Position numbers and translations under genes: made by a program. A stretch of DNA of 36,551 bases from Clostridiaceae bacterium (GTDB lineage Bacteria; Bacillota; Clostridia; Acetivibrionales; DUMB01): assembly GCA_012840085.1 (NCBI GenBank), contig DUMB01000062.1, positions 1 to 36,551 on the forward strand, given 5' to 3'. Position 1 is the first letter of the stretch. Each line of letters starts with the position of its first letter. The notes under the pieces were generated by a model, which saw nothing but the letters and a program-made list of their open reading frames with translations, ran no database searches and had not been told where the DNA came from. Below are positions 33,182-36,551 of the stretch, in pieces.

Positions 33182-33211
33182 AGTATAACATAATATTCAA
33201 TACAATGTCAA
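33182..33211 (-). promoter_or_regulatory. Sigma-A promoter of the cold-shock gene
   Basis: On the minus strand TTGACA (33206-33211) and TATACT (33182-33187) are 18 bp apart. The -35 begins one base after the stop codon of the alkyltransferase-like gene. Confidence 0.75.
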
Positions 33212-33550
33212 TTAAATAAATATGTTATCAGATATGTTATCAAGTTCCGGATTCCATAAATATTTTTCCAAATCTATCGTCCCATCCTTATTAAAAACTA
33301 TTCCTTCTGCCTCCAGCAGCTTTCTCTGTTCCTCCATTCCTCCAAAAGCAAAAGCACCACTAAGCTCGCCTTTTCTATTCACAACCCTGTGACATGGAAC
33401 AATGCCTCTATAAGGATTTGAATGAAGTGCCCAGCCCACAATTTTAGCTTTTCGTGGCTGTCCTATCAGACTTGCAATCTGGCCATATGTAGAAACTTTC
33501 CCTTCAGGTATCATCTTAACCACTCTATAGACGTCTTCAAAAAATCCCAA
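33212..33550 (-). CDS. MGMT-family DNA alkyltransferase-like protein
   Basis: 112 residues from TTG 33550, with GGGGG seven bases upstream; the longer frame from 33589 overlaps the methyltransferase gene. It is a single C-terminal-type MGMT domain: GKVSTYGQIA, LHSNP and IVPCHRVV with the alkyl-acceptor Cys at 53. The Cys is retained, so it is not an Atl-type protein with Trp. It would repair O6-alkylguanine by transferring the alkyl group to itself, though short forms lacking the N-terminal domain vary. It follows the methyltransferase by 17 bp. Confidence 0.88.
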   Translation of the reverse strand: MGFFEDVYRVVKMIPEGKVSTYGQIASLIGQPRKAKIVGWALHSNPYRGIVPCHRVVNRKGELSGAFAFGGMEEQRKLLEAEGIVFNKDGTIDLEKYLWNPELDNISDNIFI

Positions 33551-33567
33551 AACATTTCCCCCTAACG

Positions 33568-34311
33568 TTATTTTACAGGTTTCCTGCAAACAAAAAATGG
33601 TCTTTCGCTTTTTTCATTCGCTTCTGAAAAACTCAACCCGTCATATATGGATACAATCTCCATCTTTGAGTTTTCAATCAGTATTCTGAGTTCATTTATG
33701 GAATAAGCTCTTTCCTTATGTACCTCATCATACCTTTTATACAATTCTCCTTCTCTGACGAAGAAAGTCAGGTCGAAGGTGCACAGCTTTTTTTGTTTGT
33801 CATAAGTGTTTTGCCAAATATAAGTTATTTCATCATCTATACTGTAAAATACATTGTCGGCAAGGATATTTTCAATTTTATAACATGAATTAACATCGAA
33901 AATAAACAGGCCGCCAGGGTTAAGATAGTTTTCAACATTTTTAAAAAGTTTTTTAAGGTCTGTTTTTTTAGTTATATAGTTTATGCTGTCCATAAGACAA
34001 ACAACTGCGTCGACCGTTCCATAAAGCTCAAATTCTGTCATATCCTGGTTGATGTAGAGTATATTAAAACCATTCTCATGTGCTTTGGCTGAAGCAACAG
34101 AAAGCATGTCTACCGAAAGATCAACGCCAATCATGTCGTATCCGCGCTTAGCCATCTCAGTACAAAAGCTCCCTGTACCGCAGCCAAGGTCAAGCACAAG
34201 GACAGGTTTTACATTATTTAACCTGAATATTTCTTCAATATAATCAGCCCATTGGCTATAATCTACATCATACATCAACCTGTCATATATTGCTGCAAAA
34301 CTTTCGTAAAT
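33568..34311 (-). CDS. Class I SAM-dependent methyltransferase (ATT start likely)
   Basis: 247 residues if started at ATT 34311. The annotated-style start at TTG/ATG near 34278 has no ribosome binding site, whereas GGGGTG lies six bases before the ATT. The upstream codons spell Y-E-S-F-A-A-I-Y-D-R-L-M-Y-D-V-D-Y, the usual N-terminus of this family, and a stop codon lies directly before the ATT. Motif I is LDLGCGTGSF; GVDLS and NPGGLFIFDVN follow, with a beta-strand-rich middle insert. The substrate is unknown. It lies between a SASP gene and the alkyltransferase gene. Confidence 0.85.
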   Translation of the reverse strand: MYESFAAIYDRLMYDVDYSQWADYIEEIFRLNNVKPVLVLDLGCGTGSFCTEMAKRGYDMIGVDLSVDMLSVASAKAHENGFNILYINQDMTEFELYGTVDAVVCLMDSINYITKKTDLKKLFKNVENYLNPGGLFIFDVNSCYKIENILADNVFYSIDDEITYIWQNTYDKQKKLCTFDLTFFVREGELYKRYDEVHKERAYSINELRILIENSKMEIVSIYDGLSFSEANEKSERPFFVCRKPVK

Positions 34312-34327
34312 TTAAACCACCCCACAC

Positions 34328-34354
34328 CCAGCAGCCCATTTTCAGGCCTGCTGG
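34328..34354 (-). promoter_or_regulatory. Hairpin between SASP gene and methyltransferase
   Basis: CCAGCAG and CTGCTGG form a 7-bp stem overlapping the SASP stop. No T-run follows. It lies about 15 bases before the probable ATT start of the methyltransferase, so it may limit its translation or protect the SASP mRNA end. Confidence 0.35.
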
Positions 34355-34533
34355 TCTCTTTGTAGCTGAATAGCCTTCTTTCTTTTTGTAACTAGTCCCC
34401 CAATCCTGCCTGTCTCTTTAGCAGTCAGGCTTTTCCATCCATACTTCATCACTTTTTCAAGAAGACCAAGCTCTCTTGCAACTTCATACTTTAGTTTATC
34501 TTCCATCTTCAGTTTATTTTCCTTTTTCTCCAT
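34342..34533 (-). CDS. Small acid-soluble spore protein, alpha/beta type
   Basis: 63 residues, ATG 34533 after GGAGG. YEVARELGLLEKV and W-K-S-L-T-A-K-E-T-G-R-I-G-G match the alpha/beta SASP family (the TAKETGRIGG segment corresponds to the conserved SxxxSGxxGG region). These proteins coat spore DNA and are cleaved at germination. Made in the forespore, presumably under sigma-G; no clear sigma-G promoter was found. It supports that the organism forms spores. Confidence 0.88.
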   Translation of the reverse strand: MEKKENKLKMEDKLKYEVARELGLLEKVMKYGWKSLTAKETGRIGGLVTKRKKAIQLQRDQQA

Positions 34534-34639
34534 GCACTTCCACCTCCATGTGGTAGTTTATGGAGAATTAGTTTTTTTATACAGATTAATTTTATAAATA
34601 CCAAGACAAAGTTCAACCTGTGCGTGCCTAAAAACTTCG

Positions 34640-34716
34640 CTCACTTGTTGTGTTTACATTTCACCGGCAAAAGTTTCAAGCTTGAGGGGTGACAAGCTCG
34701 TTAGAGGGCAAATTAC
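34640..34716. repeat. Intergenic repeat copy C at the S41 gene end
   Basis: ACTTGTTGTGTTTACATTTC and the following 55 bases align with the left end of the element at 2264 at roughly 70 percent identity, sharing AAGTTTCAAGCTTG and GGGCAAATT. It ends within a few bases of the stop codon at 34713. Confidence 0.4.
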
Positions 34717-35954
34717 TGCAATTTGCCTCTCAGTACTTCAACCGCAGTCTGAAGCTGAACATCGTCTCCCTTTGGTATTTGAGACACAGGCATGCCTTCA
34801 TATTTACTTGGTACCGGCACTTCTATGTCCGGCTCTATCCCTATTCCATGTATACATACACCCGAAGGAGTAAAATATCTTGCCGTTGTATACTTGATTC
34901 CGGAGCCGTCCTCAAGCACTTTTATACTTTGCACAAGTCCTTTACCAAAAGTTTTTGTACCTATCAGAGTAGCCTTTTTATGGTCCTTCAGTGCCCCTGC
35001 CAGAACCTCAGAAGCACTTGCACTGTTTCCGTTTATTAAAACGGTAATTGGCATTTTAAGTTCCATGGCATCAGATTCTTCAATCTCTTTTTTATTATTT
35101 CTGTCCTCAGTATAAACGATTATGCCCTCGGGAAGCAACATGTCAGCTATCTTGCAAACCTGATCATAATAACCTCCGGGATTATCTCTTACATCTATTA
35201 CCAGTCCCTTTATTCCCTTGGCAATAAGTTTCTGTAATTCATTTGCAAACAAGCTGCTTATATTTCTATCGTTAAAAGACACAATCTTTACATATCCAAT
35301 ATTGCCGTCAATTATTTCACTTCTTAAATTAATTGCATATTTTACTCTTTTTCTTATAATTTCAAAATCAATGGTCCTGCCTTCGGAAGGTCTTATCACT
35401 GTAACAGTAACTTTTGTATTCTCGGGGCCTTTTATCTTTTCGATAATCAAATCTGAGTCTTTTATGCCTGTAACATCCTCACCATCAACCTTTATTATTT
35501 TATCGCCCGACATCATTCCGGCGTCTTTAGCAGGAGAATCATCAAAAAGATCTACGATTGACAAAAGCCCGTCATTTCCCATTATTACCGTAACACCTAT
35601 GCCTACATAAGTCTCTTCAGATTTATTTGAAATTTCAAGCAGTTTCTGCATCTGTTCTTTTGTATAATATACTGTATATACATCGCCGGTAGAGTAAGCC
35701 ATTCCAGCTACCGCTCCTTCAAGCAAGGTATCTTCATCCAGTTCCTGGTAATAATCTTCTTTCAATATATTCCTCACCTGATTAAACTTTCTGATACTTT
35801 CAATACTGACATCTTTGGGATCGAATGAAACGCTGTACACAGGATTAAGCCTGTTCAACCCCATAAAGAACACACCTGATATTACAAATGTTATTACTGA
35901 TGTCAAAACCATGATAATAATTATGCCTATTATAAGATTCTTATTTTTATTCAA
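34713..35954 (-). CDS. S41-family C-terminal processing peptidase
   Basis: 413 residues. One N-terminal membrane segment (about 8-30) anchors it outside the cell. A PDZ domain (about 105-190, VGIGVTVIMGN and SPAKDAGMMSGD) precedes the peptidase domain with NGNSASASE (Ser near 313) and GTKTFGKGLVQ (Lys near 338), the CtpA/CtpB catalytic pair. Start is TTG 35954, with GGGGGAG ten bases upstream. Such proteases act on cell-envelope or sporulation substrates. It follows an M23 peptidase, an order common downstream of ftsEX in Clostridia. Confidence 0.92.
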   Translation of the reverse strand: MNKNKNLIIGIIIIMVLTSVITFVISGVFFMGLNRLNPVYSVSFDPKDVSIESIRKFNQVRNILKEDYYQELDEDTLLEGAVAGMAYSTGDVYTVYYTKEQMQKLLEISNKSEETYVGIGVTVIMGNDGLLSIVDLFDDSPAKDAGMMSGDKIIKVDGEDVTGIKDSDLIIEKIKGPENTKVTVTVIRPSEGRTIDFEIIRKRVKYAINLRSEIIDGNIGYVKIVSFNDRNISSLFANELQKLIAKGIKGLVIDVRDNPGGYYDQVCKIADMLLPEGIIVYTEDRNNKKEIEESDAMELKMPITVLINGNSASASEVLAGALKDHKKATLIGTKTFGKGLVQSIKVLEDGSGIKYTTARYFTPSGVCIHGIGIEPDIEVPVPSKYEGMPVSQIPKGDDVQLQTAVEVLRGKLQ

Positions 35955-36023
35955 ATCAATAACACTCCCCCGGCTTATGCCTATAAAATTAAGTTAACGC
36001 CAAATATTTTTATATGCATATAC

Positions 36024-36052
36024 AGTATAACATATGCTCATTTACATATAAA
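36024..36052 (-). promoter_or_regulatory. Probable promoter of the S41 peptidase gene
   Basis: On the minus strand an extended -10 TGTTATACT (TATACT at 36024-36029) has a weak TTTATA at 36047-36052 17 bp upstream. Together with the terminator at 36055 it suggests the S41 gene has its own promoter. Confidence 0.45.
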
Positions 36053-36054
36053 TA

Positions 36055-36075
36055 AACCCGGATTTTTTCCGGGTT
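36055..36075 (-). terminator. Terminator after the M23 peptidase gene
   Basis: AACCCGGA and TCCGGGTT form an 8-bp stem with a 5-base loop. On the minus strand TTATTTATAT follows, 40 bp past the stop at 36116. Confidence 0.7.
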
Positions 36076-36115
36076 CAAAACCATACCTGTTTCTAAAGCG
36101 AGAATAACTATTGTT

Positions 36116-36551
36116 TTATTTGCTCAGGTATCCCTTTAACGGGTCAACGGGATTTCCGTTTTCGCGTACCTCAAAATGGAGATGTGGCCCTGTAGACAGG
36201 CCGGTACTTCCAACCAATGCTATAGTGTCGCCTCTCTTTACCTCGTCTCCGGCTTTAACAAGCAGCTTGCTGCAATGGGCATACAATGTTGATATTCCAC
36301 TGCCATGGTCTATAACAACCCTATATCCATAACCGCTTGAATACCCTGAAAGTATAACAGTTCCGTCAGCTGCAGCTACTATTTTCTTCCCTTTTGTGCC
36401 GCCTATATCTACTCCTGTGTGCATCTTTCTTACTTTGAGGATCGGGTGAAGCCTCATTCCAAAATACGAACTTACTTGTTGAGAGCTCGGCAACGGCCAC
36501 AGCATTGTTCCGCCGGAATACTTGCGTTGACTTTGTTTTTTAGTAAGCTCT
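36116..36551 (-). CDS. M23 peptidase, EnvC-like (N-terminus outside window)
   Basis: The frame is open to the window edge, so the protein continues further upstream than the ATG at 36505: residues ELTKKQSQRKYSGGT precede MLWPLP. The visible LytM domain has HTGVD (zinc His and Asp), YAHCSKLLV and HLHFEVREN, with the catalytic and zinc His pair, so it looks active. The preceding basic, Q-rich part probably ends a coiled coil, as in murein hydrolase activators of the EnvC type. It likely cuts or controls cutting of peptidoglycan at division or sporulation. The adjacent S41 protease suggests an ftsEX-linked cluster. Confidence 0.88.
   Translation of the reverse strand, partial: ELTKKQSQRKYSGGTMLWPLPSSQQVSSYFGMRLHPILKVRKMHTGVDIGGTKGKKIVAAADGTVILSGYSSGYGYRVVIDHGSGISTLYAHCSKLLVKAGDEVKRGDTIALVGSTGLSTGPHLHFEVRENGNPVDPLKGYLSK

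Noticed and set aside
36480..36495. TACTTGTTGAGAG as a fourth copy of the TTGTTGT element
   Set aside because: It lies inside the M23 coding sequence and similarity stops after about nine bases.

Overview
The window looks like the chromosome of an AT-rich, spore-forming, low-GC Gram-positive anaerobe of the class Clostridia. The evidence is a small acid-soluble spore protein, a CwlD-type spore-cortex amidase, the CtsR/McsA/McsB/ClpC stress operon, a Rex redox repressor, GGAGG-type ribosome binding sites and frequent TTG/GTG starts. The gene set (GH15 enzyme, Rex, ACT-domain TyrA, FtsEX-type peptidase neighbours) fits the cellulolytic clostridia around Acetivibrio/Ruminiclostridium, but that placement is inference. 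No phage, integrase, transposase gene or CRISPR array was seen. Most genes are on the minus strand.

Layout. 1-2142: a small four-cysteine protein with its own consensus promoter, convergent with radA. 2143-2584: a hairpin-rich repeat-like element. 2585-7176: a GH15 glucoamylase-like enzyme, then two convergent, closely related membrane GT2 glycosyltransferases. 7516-12397: the ctsR-mcsA-mcsB-clpC heat-shock/arginine-phosphorylation operon (minus strand) with a near-perfect CtsR operator and sigma-A promoter. 12580-14786: a divergent EF-G paralogue (EF-G-2 type). 15261-17780: aroF and tyrA for aromatic amino acids, plus terminator. 17928-18694: rex with a probable autoregulatory operator. 19029-20693: a fucose/arabinose-isomerase-like gene behind a leader with mutually exclusive hairpins. 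20833-23474: an ABC-F ATPase convergent with and overlapping cwlD. 23666-26005: an uncharacterised operon of a response regulator-GGDEF protein, a membrane protein and a helical-repeat protein. 26366-26440: tRNA-Cys. 26559-30509: a redox module of type II NADH dehydrogenase with DoxX-like membrane tail, FMN-binding-type lipoprotein and ApbE flavin transferase lipoprotein, preceded by Rex-like operators. 30864-31280: a tRNA Val-Asp-Phe-Gly cluster. 31422-33211: hslO, AT-rich repeats and a cold-shock gene. 33212-34533: alkyltransferase-like protein, SAM methyltransferase (probably starting at ATT) and SASP. 34713-36551: S41 protease and the C-terminal part of an M23 peptidase cut by the window edge, an arrangement often seen after ftsEX.

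How it fits together. The most interesting possibility is a Rex-controlled flavin electron-export module: the membrane NADH dehydrogenase would oxidise NADH, ApbE would load FMN onto the surface lipoprotein, and Rex (about 10 kb away, with a similar operator on its own gene) would sense NADH/NAD+. This recalls the Listeria Ndh2/FmnB/PplA system, but is compact and lacks the menaquinone genes here. A second interesting signal is a short dispersed intergenic element with TTGTTGT ends, seen near 2264-2580, 7448-7515 and 34640-34716.
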